DNA of 64,000 bases. It comes from Psychroflexus salarius (GTDB lineage: Bacteria; Bacteroidota; Bacteroidia; Flavobacteriales; Flavobacteriaceae). Each line of letters opens with the position of its first letter. Positions within the stretch are counted from its first letter, which is position 1. The DNA is taken from assembly GCF_900129035.1 (NCBI RefSeq), contig NZ_FQTW01000006.1:62001-126000 (forward strand). The letters run 5' to 3'. Position numbers and translations under genes: made by a program. This document shows, in pieces, positions 44,210-54,300 of this stretch. A model generated the notes under the pieces. The model was not told the DNA's origin. It saw nothing but the letters and a program-made list of their open reading frames with translations, and did no database searches.

Positions 44210-46345
44210 ATGAAGAAAAACATATTTGTACTATTTGTCATTACTGTACTTTCTATCACATCGTGCAGTTTTACCACCAAGAAATTTGATAGCGATTCAG
44301 ATAAAGATAAAGTGCTTATTGAACTGATCAGTTTTGTGATTAATCAAGGGCATTACGATATGAAAGCCATGGACGATGCTTTTTCAAAAGCCCTTTACAA
44401 AGATTTTATGGGTACGCTAGACCCAATGAAACGCTATTTCACCCAAAAGCAAATTAACGACTTAACAGCTTATAAAACTGAATTAGATGATGCCATAAAA
44501 GGCAAAGACATCTCTTTTTTTAACCAAGCCCACCAAGACTTACAAACTCAAATGAAGGTCACTGAAGACTTTTATGTTGAAATTTTAGATAAGCCTTTTG
44601 ATTTTAGTAAAGATGAAAATATTTCAACAGACTATGATGAATTAAATTATGCTAAAAACAACCGAGAGCTTAAAGAGCGCTGGCGTAAACAACTGAAGTT
44701 TACAACTTTATCAAACTACACCGACTTAGTTGAAGAACAAGAACAACGCCAAAAAGATGAAGATGACTTTGAACCTAAGTCTTTAGATTCACTAGAAATT
44801 GAAGCGCGCGAACTAACTAGAAAATCGCTCAAAAATTTCTATTCAACCATGAGCGATTTAGAGCGTAAAGACTGGTTTGGTATTTATATCAACAGTATTG
44901 TAAGCCAATTTGATCCACACACGAATTACTTAGCACCGCAAGATAAAGAGCGTTTTGATATCTCAATGTCAGGAAAATTAGAAGGTATCGGTGCACGCTT
45001 ACAAAAACAAACCAACAACATTAAAATTGTTGAAATTATTTCTGGTGGACCTGCTTGGAAAAACGGAAAGCTAGAAGTTGGTGATGTCATTCAAAAAGTC
45101 AAACAAGAAGACGAAGACCAAGCGGTAACAATTACAGGTATGCGACTCAGTGATGCCGTAGAGCTAATCAAAGGGCCAAAATCTACAGTGGTAACATTAA
45201 CCGTTAAGAAAGTAGACGGTAAAATTGAAAATATTTCAATAGTTAGAGATGTTGTTGAAATTGAAGAAACCTACGCCAAAACTGCAGTGACTAAGAAAGA
45301 AAATCACAATTATGGCATCATCAATTTACCAAAATTTTATTTTGATGTTAATAATTACAAAAACAGAAATGCCGCATCTGATATAAAAAAAGAAATTGAG
45401 CGCCTTAACCAAGAAAATGTCGAAGGACTTATAATCGATTTAAGGAATAATGGTGGTGGTTCACTCTCAACAGTTGTTGATATTGCAGGCTTTTTTATTA
45501 AAAATGGGCCTGTTGTTCAAGTAAGAGATCGTAAAAACGATGTTGAAGTTTTAAAAGACACCGACCGTAATATATTGTGGAATAAACCCTTAGTTATTTT
45601 AGTCAATGAATTGTCAGCCTCAGCTTCTGAAATTTTAGCGGCAGCCATGCAAGATTACAAGCGAGCTATTATTATTGGGAGTAAGCAAACCTACGGTAAA
45701 GGCACTGTTCAAAATGTGGTTGACCTTAACCGTTGGATGAAAAATAGTACATTTGGTGATATGGGCGCTTTAAAAATTACCACACAAAAATTTTATCGAA
45801 TTAATGGCGGCTCTACGCAGTTAAAAGGTGTCGAAAGCGATGTTCCTGTTCCAGACCGTTACTCATACATCGATATTGGAGAACGCGATTACGAAAACCC
45901 AATGCCATGGGATAAAATTGCAGCCGCTTCTTATTCAGCCTGGGATGGTTATAAAAATTACGATGAAGTCGTTAAAAATTCTACCAAGCGTTTAAATCAA
46001 AACAAAGTGCTTCAATTAATTGACGATAATGCAAAATGGATCAAGTCTCAAAGAGACATGAATACCTTTAGTTTAAATTATGAAATCTACAGAGCAGAAC
46101 AAGACGACATGCGCCAACAGTCTAAACGCTTTGAAGAAATCAATGACTACTCTAATAATCTGGATTTTAAAGCCTTACCTTACGAAATGGCTAAATTTAA
46201 AAGCGACACGGCTTTAGCTGAAAAACGTAAGCGCTGGTACAAAAGCCTATCAAAAGATGCTTATGTAGAAGAAGCCATTCAAGTTTTAAGCGAACTTGAA
46301 ACAAAGGTAAATTATAAAGTGGCCGAAAAGTCTGTAAAACCATAA
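44210..46345 (+). CDS. prc: Carboxy-terminal processing (tail-specific) protease, S41 family
   Basis: Prc-type proteases cleave periplasmic proteins from the C-terminal side. The 711-residue protein has a lipobox-like LSITSC at residue 19, suggesting lipidation. The N-terminal domain runs to about residue 230; a PDZ domain follows (SGKLEGIGARLQ, GPAWKNGKLEVGDVIQKV), and then the S41 domain with INLPKFYFDV, GLIIDLRNNGGGSL and the catalytic Ser in NELSASASEIL. The catalytic Lys is in GSKQTYGKGTVQNV. The C-terminal helical domain (from about 560) is characteristic of the larger Prc/Tsp form. It is followed by the permease gene after six bases. Confidence 0.94.
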   Translation: MKKNIFVLFVITVLSITSCSFTTKKFDSDSDKDKVLIELISFVINQGHYDMKAMDDAFSKALYKDFMGTLDPMKRYFTQKQINDLTAYKTELDDAIKGKDISFFNQAHQDLQTQMKVTEDFYVEILDKPFDFSKDENISTDYDELNYAKNNRELKERWRKQLKFTTLSNYTDLVEEQEQRQKDEDDFEPKSLDSLEIEARELTRKSLKNFYSTMSDLERKDWFGIYINSIVSQFDPHTNYLAPQDKERFDISMSGKLEGIGARLQKQTNNIKIVEIISGGPAWKNGKLEVGDVIQKVKQEDEDQAVTITGMRLSDAVELIKGPKSTVVTLTVKKVDGKIENISIVRDVVEIEETYAKTAVTKKENHNYGIINLPKFYFDVNNYKNRNAASDIKKEIERLNQENVEGLIIDLRNNGGGSLSTVVDIAGFFIKNGPVVQVRDRKNDVEVLKDTDRNILWNKPLVILVNELSASASEILAAAMQDYKRAIIIGSKQTYGKGTVQNVVDLNRWMKNSTFGDMGALKITTQKFYRINGGSTQLKGVESDVPVPDRYSYIDIGERDYENPMPWDKIAAASYSAWDGYKNYDEVVKNSTKRLNQNKVLQLIDDNAKWIKSQRDMNTFSLNYEIYRAEQDDMRQQSKRFEEINDYSNNLDFKALPYEMAKFKSDTALAEKRKRWYKSLSKDAYVEEAIQVLSELETKVNYKVAEKSVKP

Positions 46346-46351
46346 ACCGCT

Positions 46352-47434
46352 GTGGTGTGGTTAAATAAACATTCACAAACCTACTTGGCGCTCCAAAAAT
46401 TCAAAAGAAATTTTTGGGGCGTTTCTAGTTTTGTTTATGTCGTTTTAATCAGTTTAGTTGCCATATTAGCCTACATTATTGCACCAGATAATTCGGTAAA
46501 TGCTAACCAAATGGCTTTGAGTATACATTCTAAACCACCAGGATTTAAAGCAAAAGGTTTTTATAAAACAGCGGTTGTAAACGAAAATAGTACTTGGTTT
46601 TTAACAGGTAAATCAGCTTCAGCAGAATTTGTTCCTATTGAAAATTATCAACTCAAAAATGATAGTTTATTTTACAATACTTATGGTATTTCTCAAACTA
46701 AATTCGATCAGGTTATTCCGCTATCTGAGGTAAGTTCAAAAAACAATTCAATCATTCACAAGCAAACCTACTGGCTCGGCACTGATAAGTATGGCCGAGA
46801 TTTATTAAGCCGTTTACTTATCGGAAGCCGAATATCCCTATCAATTGGATTTGTGGCTGTTTTTATTTCGCTTCTTATCGGCATCAGTTTAGGCGCTATT
46901 GCAGGTTATTTTGGTGGCAAAGTAGACCAAGCCATTATGTGGCTTATCAATGTTACTTGGTCTATACCAACACTTTTATTGGTTATTGCCATTACGCTTG
47001 TGTTAGGTAAGGGCTTTTGGCAGGTATTTATAGCAGTTGGACTCACCATGTGGGTAGAAGTGGCAAGAGTTGTCCGTGGACAATTTATCAGTTTAAAAAA
47101 TGAGCAATATATTATCGCCGCTAAAACATTGGGCTTAGGCCATCGCAGCATCATGTTTAAACATATTTTACCCAATGCCATCGCGCCCGTTATCGTTATT
47201 TCAGCAGCTAATTTTGCAGCTGCTATTTTAATTGAAAGCGGTCTTAGTTTCTTAGGGATTGGTGCACAACCTCCTATTCCGAGCTGGGGTGCCATGATTA
47301 AAGATCACTACAGCTATATTATTGTTGGTAAAGCTTATTTAGCAATTATTCCTGGTTTAGCCATCATGTCGCTAGTTATGGCATTTATGCTTATCGGTAA
47401 TGCACTTCGCGATGCTTTAGACGTTAAATCATAA
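46352..47434 (+). CDS. OppC/DppC-type ABC transporter permease
   Basis: The 360-residue protein is a peptide/nickel-type ABC permease. After a first helix (residues about 25-47) comes an inserted periplasmic stretch of about 90 residues (roughly 50-140), then five helices in the binding-protein-dependent transport fold. The EAA-like loop LKNEQYIIAAKTLGLGHRSIMFKHILPN, the contact with the ATPase, is clear, and HKQTYWLGTDKYGRDLLSRLL is the conserved C-family motif just before helix two. The start is a GTG at 46352 (a second GTG follows directly); the coding sequence begins six bases after the protease stop. No OppB, OppA or ATPase gene accompanies it here, so the partners must be encoded elsewhere. 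Confidence 0.92.
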   Translation: MVWLNKHSQTYLALQKFKRNFWGVSSFVYVVLISLVAILAYIIAPDNSVNANQMALSIHSKPPGFKAKGFYKTAVVNENSTWFLTGKSASAEFVPIENYQLKNDSLFYNTYGISQTKFDQVIPLSEVSSKNNSIIHKQTYWLGTDKYGRDLLSRLLIGSRISLSIGFVAVFISLLIGISLGAIAGYFGGKVDQAIMWLINVTWSIPTLLLVIAITLVLGKGFWQVFIAVGLTMWVEVARVVRGQFISLKNEQYIIAAKTLGLGHRSIMFKHILPNAIAPVIVISAANFAAAILIESGLSFLGIGAQPPIPSWGAMIKDHYSYIIVGKAYLAIIPGLAIMSLVMAFMLIGNALRDALDVKS

Positions 47435-47503
47435 AAAAATTATCATTTAATCAATTTTGGAATGATATTAGATAGGTATTTACTGTCTTTAAAAATAAAT
47501 TTT

Positions 47504-48478
47504 ATGCGCAAAATTAGCTGCTTAGTTGTAATTCTTGGTCTATTTATGGCTTGTCAAAATAAACCTAGCCAACGCATTATTGCCGAGTCTTCTGGAAACC
47601 TTAACGAATTAAATGTTATTGTTGAAAATGAAGATTGGAATGGCAAATTAGGCGAACATATTAGGGATGTATTTGCCGCCGATTTTAAAGGCTTACCGCA
47701 ACAAGAGCCACAATTTAACCTTAGACAAATTCCACCTGAAATATTTACAGGCTTTGCCCGTAAAAACCGAATTTTCATCAAATTTGAAAACACCAGACAA
47801 CCACAAGTTCAACGCTTAGTTGATAGCTTTGCTCAACCTCAAGTCGGTTATTTATTTGGTGCTAACTCAACAACAGCTTTTGACTCACTTCTCAGAGCCA
47901 ATGCCAACCGAATCATAAACGACCTGCAAGCCACTGAAATTAAAGAACGCCAAAGACGCATTGCTAAATCATTAAAAGATGACCAAGCCATTAGAGACGA
48001 ATTTAATATCAGCTTAAATCTACCCACAGCTTATCGCTATGCTAAAACAGAAGACAACTTTATTTGGCTAAGAAAAGACATCAAACATGGCAGTATGGAG
48101 CTAACCATTTACGAAGTGCCAGCCCAAAGTATTGAGAAAAACGATAGTATTCTAAAAAATATCATTCAAGTACGCGACAGTATCGGCAAAGTTAAAATTC
48201 CTGGACCTACCGAAGAGAGTTTTATGAGCACTGAAAAAGCATATGCACCTTACCTATTTGAAACTAAAATCGATGGTAAATTTGCCTATGAAGTTAAAGG
48301 GACTTGGGAGGTTAAAGGCTTTTTCATGGGCGGTCCCTTTTTAACTTATGCGGTTAAAAATACAACTGATAACACCTACCTGATGCTAGAAGGTTTTGTC
48401 TTTAAACCTTCAGCCTCTAAACGGACACAAATGATTGAAGTTGAAGCCATTTTACGTTCTGCTCAATTTATAAAATAG
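47504..48478 (+). CDS. DUF4837 lipoprotein
   Basis: A 324-residue lipoprotein: signal peptide to Cys17 (FMACQNKP). The mature protein matches DUF4837, a family confined mainly to Bacteroidota: NELNVIVENEDWNGKLGEHIRDVFA near the start, PQEPQFNLRQIPPEIFTGFARKNRIF, and YEVKGTWEVKGFFMGGPF toward the end. It contains a helical middle with many Arg and Lys. Function is unknown; the family is often lipidated and surface- or periplasm-facing. The ATG at 47504 gives the signal peptide; a longer frame from 47462 does not. A terminator-like hairpin follows. Confidence 0.9.
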   Translation: MRKISCLVVILGLFMACQNKPSQRIIAESSGNLNELNVIVENEDWNGKLGEHIRDVFAADFKGLPQQEPQFNLRQIPPEIFTGFARKNRIFIKFENTRQPQVQRLVDSFAQPQVGYLFGANSTTAFDSLLRANANRIINDLQATEIKERQRRIAKSLKDDQAIRDEFNISLNLPTAYRYAKTEDNFIWLRKDIKHGSMELTIYEVPAQSIEKNDSILKNIIQVRDSIGKVKIPGPTEESFMSTEKAYAPYLFETKIDGKFAYEVKGTWEVKGFFMGGPFLTYAVKNTTDNTYLMLEGFVFKPSASKRTQMIEVEAILRSAQFIK

Positions 48479-48503
48479 ACTTCAAGTTGCACTGTACACC
48501 TTA

Positions 48504-48546
48504 AAAACTTCAGTTGTTGTTATAAGCCATTGCTGGAGTTTTTTTT
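48504..48546 (+). terminator. Probable terminator after the DUF4837 gene
   Basis: AAAACTTCAG (48504-48513) pairs with CTGGAGTTTT (one G-T wobble) across a 19-base loop, followed by T residues to 48546. Confidence 0.5.
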
Positions 48547-48642
48547 AAAAAAATCGAGATGCTATAATCTTTAGTTTTCCTGTCATTCGTCATATTCGAC
48601 TTTTTCTAATTTTATTATCTTGGTTTTTTTAAATTCTAAGGC

Positions 48643-51150
48643 ATGAAATTATCAGAAGTAAAATTAGAAAAGTTCAGAAATTTAATCACCAATAAATTTC
48701 TTATTTATAACAGCCTATTCACCAACCTACCCAACGAAAACATCAAACACACTGGCGTTTATGTGCCTTTACTTCAAAAAATGAGCTTGGATTATTACAA
48801 GCAAAAGTTAAGCCCAGATCAAGTCATAACCGATTTCTTAAAGCAGCACACCACAGTTAAAACCACCGAAGAAAAATTTGATTTCTTGTTTAGAATGGTG
48901 CAGTATATAGAACGCCAAGTTGTCCTGTTTGATAGTGTTGAAGATGCCGCCTTTAGCGAATTTAACAAAGCTGGCATCGACGCATTTTTTGAAAATAACA
49001 AGCTTGACTCTGAAACCATACAGCACTTTAAAAACTTTGGTGTTCGGGTGGTATTTACAGCACACCCAACTCAATTTTACCCTAACACGGTGCAAGGCAT
49101 TATGCACCAATTAAGAGAAGCCATAAAAATAGACGACATTCAACAAATTGATAAGAGCTTACAACAGCTAGCCTTTACGCCTTTCATCAATAAAGAAAAG
49201 CCAACACCATTTCAAGAAGCCAAAAGCATTATTTTCTATTTAAGATATGTGTATTACCAAACTTTGGGTAGACTTTACCATAAAATTTGTGACCGATTAG
49301 AAGTTGAACCTGACTTTAACCCACAATTGCTTCAACTTGGCTTTTGGCCAGGTGGTGACCGCGATGGCAACCCTTTTGTTCATGCTGAAACAACTCAAGA
49401 CGTAGCCAGCGAGCTAAGAACTTCAATTATGAAATGTTATTATCACCATTTAAAATGGCTGATGAAAAAAATAAGCTTTAGAAAGACTGAAACTCTTTTA
49501 AACAACTTAAAGCAGCAATTGTATCGCCAGATATTTCAAGAAGAGGCATCACTTAGTGCTCAAGAAATCCTAGCGACACTAGAAGAAGTCAAAGCGATTG
49601 TAATTACAAACTACAACAGCCTTTTTATCGATGAAATTAACGACTTTATAGGTCGTGTTCATTTATTTGGCGCACACTTTGCTTCCTTAGATATTCGTCA
49701 GGATGCCTCCATTCATACTCAAGTGATCACGGAAATTGTTCAAAAAGAATTTAATCTGAACTGGAAAAACCTAAATGAAGACCAACAAGTTGAACTTTTA
49801 ACTCAACATGAAACCAAAGCAAAACCAGGAGAATACACCAACGAGCTTACTAGCGATACGCTAAAAAACGTACAACAAGTGCAATCACTTCAGCAAAAAA
49901 ATGGTTTAAAAAGCGTGCATCGCTACATCATTTCAAACGCTGAAAAAATTACAGATGTATTAAACGTTTATGGCTTATTTAAATTTTCTGGTTATAAGGA
50001 TAAAGACCTTAATATTGATATTGTCCCGCTGTTTGAAACCATGCAAGGCATGAGCAATGCACATCATGTCATGAAAAGCCTTTATGAAAACAAAACCTAC
50101 CAATCACACTTAAAAGCCCGTCAAAACGAGCAACATATCATGCTAGGTTTTTCTGACGGCACAAAAGACGGCGGCTATTTAAAAGCCAATTGGGAAATTT
50201 TTAAAACCAAAGAAACCCTAACTAAGCTTTCGCGTGAGTATGGCATTAGCGTCATCTTTTTTGATGGTCGTGGCGGTCCGCCAGCACGTGGTGGTGGTAA
50301 AACTCATCAATTTTATGCCTCACAAGGTCCTGATATCGAAAATAAAAACATACAATTAACCATTCAAGGACAAACCATTACTAGCGTATTTGGTACGCAT
50401 GAACAAGCCTCTTATAACTTTGAGCAACTCTTATTGTCGGGCATTAAATCTAACCAAAGTAAAGCCTTAAGTGATAGACTTAAAACTGTGATGGGCGACT
50501 TGTCAGACCTCAGCTATCAAAAATACCTTGACTTAAAAAACCACGAATTATTTACGGGCTACTTAGAAAACATGACGCCTTTAAAACAATATGGCGCTAC
50601 TAACATTGGAAGCCGGCCAACGAAGCGAAAACCAAGTGCTCAACTAGAATTAAAAGATTTAAGAGCTATACCGTTTGTCGGTTCTTGGAGTATGATTAGA
50701 CAAAATATTCCAGGGTATTATGGCTTAGGCACTGCCTTAGAACACTATAAAGACCAATTTGAAATGGTTGAAGAATTATACCAAGCATCTGATTTTTTCA
50801 AATCATTAGTGCATAATAGCATCATGTCTATGAAAAAAACCTATTTCCCACTCACGGCTTACATGGCTGAACATTCTACTTATGGTGTGTTTTGGAAAGA
50901 TTTACGAGAAGAATATCTACTGACTAAAAAATGGGTGCTTCAACTGACAAAACAAAATGAATTGATGGAAAATGAACCGAGGGCAAGACAGTCTATAAGT
51001 GCACGAGAAAAAATTATTTTACCTTTACTCAGCATTCAGCAACACGCCTTAATTCAAATGCAGAAAAAGGATGCCGACTTTGATACTTATGAAAAATTAG
51101 TCATACGCTGTTTATTTGGTAACATTAACGCTAGCCGTAACTCAGCTTAA
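48643..51150 (+). CDS. ppc: Phosphoenolpyruvate carboxylase, divergent form
   Basis: The enzyme carboxylates phosphoenolpyruvate to oxaloacetate. At 835 residues it is slightly shorter than proteobacterial forms. Recognisable sites are FTAHPTQFYPNT (HPTE in most relatives, here Gln), LGFWPGGDRDGNPFV, DIRQDASIH, LGFSDGTKDGGY and the loop FDGRGGPPARGGGKTH, which replaces the usual GRGGSxGRGGGP. The last two changes appear as a group and look like a lineage variant rather than decay, since the rest of the protein is well conserved (ATNIGSRPTKR, PFVGSWSMIRQNIPGYYGLG). A hairpin follows. Confidence 0.92.
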   Translation: MKLSEVKLEKFRNLITNKFLIYNSLFTNLPNENIKHTGVYVPLLQKMSLDYYKQKLSPDQVITDFLKQHTTVKTTEEKFDFLFRMVQYIERQVVLFDSVEDAAFSEFNKAGIDAFFENNKLDSETIQHFKNFGVRVVFTAHPTQFYPNTVQGIMHQLREAIKIDDIQQIDKSLQQLAFTPFINKEKPTPFQEAKSIIFYLRYVYYQTLGRLYHKICDRLEVEPDFNPQLLQLGFWPGGDRDGNPFVHAETTQDVASELRTSIMKCYYHHLKWLMKKISFRKTETLLNNLKQQLYRQIFQEEASLSAQEILATLEEVKAIVITNYNSLFIDEINDFIGRVHLFGAHFASLDIRQDASIHTQVITEIVQKEFNLNWKNLNEDQQVELLTQHETKAKPGEYTNELTSDTLKNVQQVQSLQQKNGLKSVHRYIISNAEKITDVLNVYGLFKFSGYKDKDLNIDIVPLFETMQGMSNAHHVMKSLYENKTYQSHLKARQNEQHIMLGFSDGTKDGGYLKANWEIFKTKETLTKLSREYGISVIFFDGRGGPPARGGGKTHQFYASQGPDIENKNIQLTIQGQTITSVFGTHEQASYNFEQLLLSGIKSNQSKALSDRLKTVMGDLSDLSYQKYLDLKNHELFTGYLENMTPLKQYGATNIGSRPTKRKPSAQLELKDLRAIPFVGSWSMIRQNIPGYYGLGTALEHYKDQFEMVEELYQASDFFKSLVHNSIMSMKKTYFPLTAYMAEHSTYGVFWKDLREEYLLTKKWVLQLTKQNELMENEPRARQSISAREKIILPLLSIQQHALIQMQKKDADFDTYEKLVIRCLFGNINASRNSA

Positions 51151-51173
51151 ATGAGTATATTTTTAAATAATAA

Positions 51174-51204
51174 ACGAGGATGAACAGTTTGTGTTCATCC
51201 TCGT
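51174..51204 (+). terminator. Hairpin after ppc
   Basis: A perfect 13-bp stem (ACGAGGATGAACA and TGTTCATCCTCGT) around a 5-base loop. It lacks a strong T-tract, so it may be a terminator of the Bacteroidota type or a stabilising 3' hairpin. Confidence 0.6.
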
Positions 51205-51305
51205 ATTAATTCATAGCTTCAATTAGGTTGATCAATACCTAAGTCATTAGTCATTTTAAGCTTCTTTTATAAAATAATTGACCGCTACAGGCTCGCAAAA
51301 TCTAT

Positions 51306-51313
51306 TATATTTG
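51306..51313 (+). promoter_or_regulatory. -7 promoter element of mfd
   Basis: TATATTTG matches TAnnTTTG and ends seven bases before the mfd ATG, as at ruvB. It suggests a leaderless or nearly leaderless transcript. A TTG at 51278-51280 is 25 bases upstream, slightly long for a -33 element. Confidence 0.45.
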
Positions 51314-51319
51314 CAAGCC

Positions 51320-54300
51320 ATGAGCAAGACCAATATTAGTACAGCCCTAGCCGATTCAGCTAATTTCAAGCAATTAATAAATGCGCTTCAAGCTGAAGAA
51401 AAAGGCGTCGCACCAAAATTTAAACTTGACCATTTAGTGGGCTCGGCGGTTTCTTTTTACGTGGCCGAATGTTTCAAAAAACTCGACCAACCATTTTTAC
51501 TGATTTTTGATGACAAAGAAGAAGCGGCTTATCATTTAAATGATTTAGAACAATTGCTCGGTGATGAACAAGTATTATTTTATCCTGGTTCTTATCGCCG
51601 ACCATACCAAATTGAAGAAACCGACAACGCTAATGTTCTGCTCAGAGCTGAAGTTTTAAACCGCATTAATTCGCGTAAAAAACCATCAGTTATCGTGACT
51701 TATCCTGAAGCGCTATTTGAGCAAGTGGTCACTAAAGCTGAACTCAACAAAAGTATTTTAAAACTAAAACTAGAAGACCAATTATCAATCGACTTTGTGA
51801 ATGAAGTCTTGTTTGAATACAAATTTAAGCGTGTTGATTTTGTAACTGAACCTGGCGAATTTTCGGTGCGTGGCGGTATTATTGATGTGTTTTCATTTAG
51901 CCATGATGAGCCTTACCGCATCGAGTTTTTTGGAGATGAAGTTGAAAGTATTCGCAGTTTTGATATCGAAACCCAACTCTCGACAGAGCGACACAAAAAA
52001 GTGTCGATTATGCCGAATGTTGAAAATAAAGCCCTAGATGAAAAACGCCAGAGCTTTATTGAGTATATTTCAAACCACAGCTTAATCATTCTTAAATCGC
52101 CTGACTTACTCGCCAAGCAACTAGACCTTTTGTTTGAAAAAGCGCAAACGGCCTTCGAACAATTAAGTAAACAAGTGAAGCATGCCCAACCTGCCGAATT
52201 GTTTTGTAATGCTGAACTCATCATGCAGCAGCTTGAGGCTTACCGCTTAATTCAGCTTAACGGTCAGGCTTATTTTCCAGCAACGACACATTTAAATTTT
52301 GACACGAAACCGCAGCCAGCCTTTAATAAAAAATTCGATTTACTGGTTGAAAACCTTAAAGAATACAACAACGCAGGCTTTACCAACTATATCTGCTGCG
52401 CTACCGAACAGCAAGCCAAACGCTTTAAAGATATTTTAAGCGAAATTGACGATAACTTAAGTTACCAAACTTCAGTTTTACCGCTACACCAAGGTTTTGT
52501 TGATGTTAATGCCAAAATTTTATGTTATACCGATCATCAAGTCTTTGATCGCTATCATAAATTCCACCTTAAAAATGGTTATGCCAAAAAGCAAGCCATT
52601 ACGCTAAAAGAACTTACCAGCTTAGAAGTAGGCGATTATGTCACGCATATTGATCATGGCATCGGGCAGTTTGGTGGCTTGCAAAAAATTGATGTTGAAG
52701 GCCAGCAGCAAGAAGCCATTAAATTGGTGTATGGCGATCGCGATGTGTTGTATTTAAGCATACATTCCTTACATAAAATCTCTAAATACAACGGCAAAGA
52801 CGGCAAAGCACCTAAAATTTATAAATTAGGAAGCAAAGCCTGGAAAAGCCTAAAGAAAAAAACCAAAACTAAGGTTAAGCAAATTGCCTTTGATTTAATA
52901 AAGCTATACGCCAAGCGTAAATTAGACCAAGGTTATCAATATGCGCCAGACTCATATTTACAGCACGAGCTTGAAGCTTCATTTATTTATGAAGACACAC
53001 CCGACCAAGGTGCGGCAACTGAAGCGGTAAAAGCCGATATGGAAAGCCAACAACCGATGGACCGATTGGTATGCGGAGATGTGGGCTTCGGTAAAACTGA
53101 AGTCGCCATAAGAGCAGCTTTTAAAGCGGTTGATAATGGCAAACAAGTCGCGGTTTTAGTGCCAACCACGATTTTAGCTTTTCAACACCATAAAACCTTT
53201 TCTGAGCGCTTAAAAGATTTTCCCGTTACGGTTGATTACCTCAACCGTTTTAGAACCGCTAAAGAACGCCGCCAAGTTTTAGAAGAACTAGAAGCTGGAA
53301 AAATTGATATCGTGATCGGTACGCATCAATTGGTTAATAAAAATGTTAAATTTAAAGATTTAGGCTTATTGATTATTGATGAAGAACAAAAGTTTGGCGT
53401 CTCTGTTAAAGACAAACTTAAAACCATTAAAGCTAATGTAGATACTTTAACCTTAACCGCTACACCTATTCCGCGGACGCTTCAATTTAGTTTAATGGCC
53501 GCTAGAGATTTATCGACTATTAAAACACCACCACCTAATCGCTACCCGATTGAAACCCATGTAATTCGCTTTACAGAAGACCAAATACGGGATGCGGTAG
53601 CTTATGAAATTCAACGTGGCGGTCAAGTGTTTTTTATCAATAACCGCATCGAAAATATTAAAGAAGTCGCTGGGATGATTCAACGACTTGTACCTGATGC
53701 CAAAATTGGTGTCGGGCATGGCCAAATGGATGGTAAAAAACTCGAAAAACTCATGCTGGCGTTTATGAATAATGAGTTTGATGTATTGGTCTCTACCACT
53801 ATCATAGAAAGCGGTTTAGACGTGACCAATGCCAACACCATTTTAATCAATGATGCGCATAATTTTGGAATTTCAGACCTGCACCAGATGCGTGGTCGTG
53901 TAGGCCGAAGTAATAAAAAGGCCTTTTGTTACTTAATTACGCCACCAACAAGCTTAATGACGCCAGATGCCCGTAAACGCATTACTGCTTTAGAACAATT
54001 TTCAGAATTGGGTAGCGGCTTTAATATTGCCATGAAAGATTTAGAAATTCGTGGTGCTGGCGATTTATTAGGTGGTGAACAAAGTGGCTTTATTGCAGAT
54101 ATTGGCTTTGATACCTACCAGAAAATCTTAAATGAAGCCATTGAAGAATTGAAAGAAAACGAGTTTAAAGAGGTGTATGAAGATGAAGCAAATGAAGTTG
54201 ACCGCGTATTTGTAAAAGATGCCCAAATAGATACTGATTTTGAAATTTTGTTTCCTGACGATTACATCAATAGCGTTAAAGAACGCTTAAGCCTTTACAC

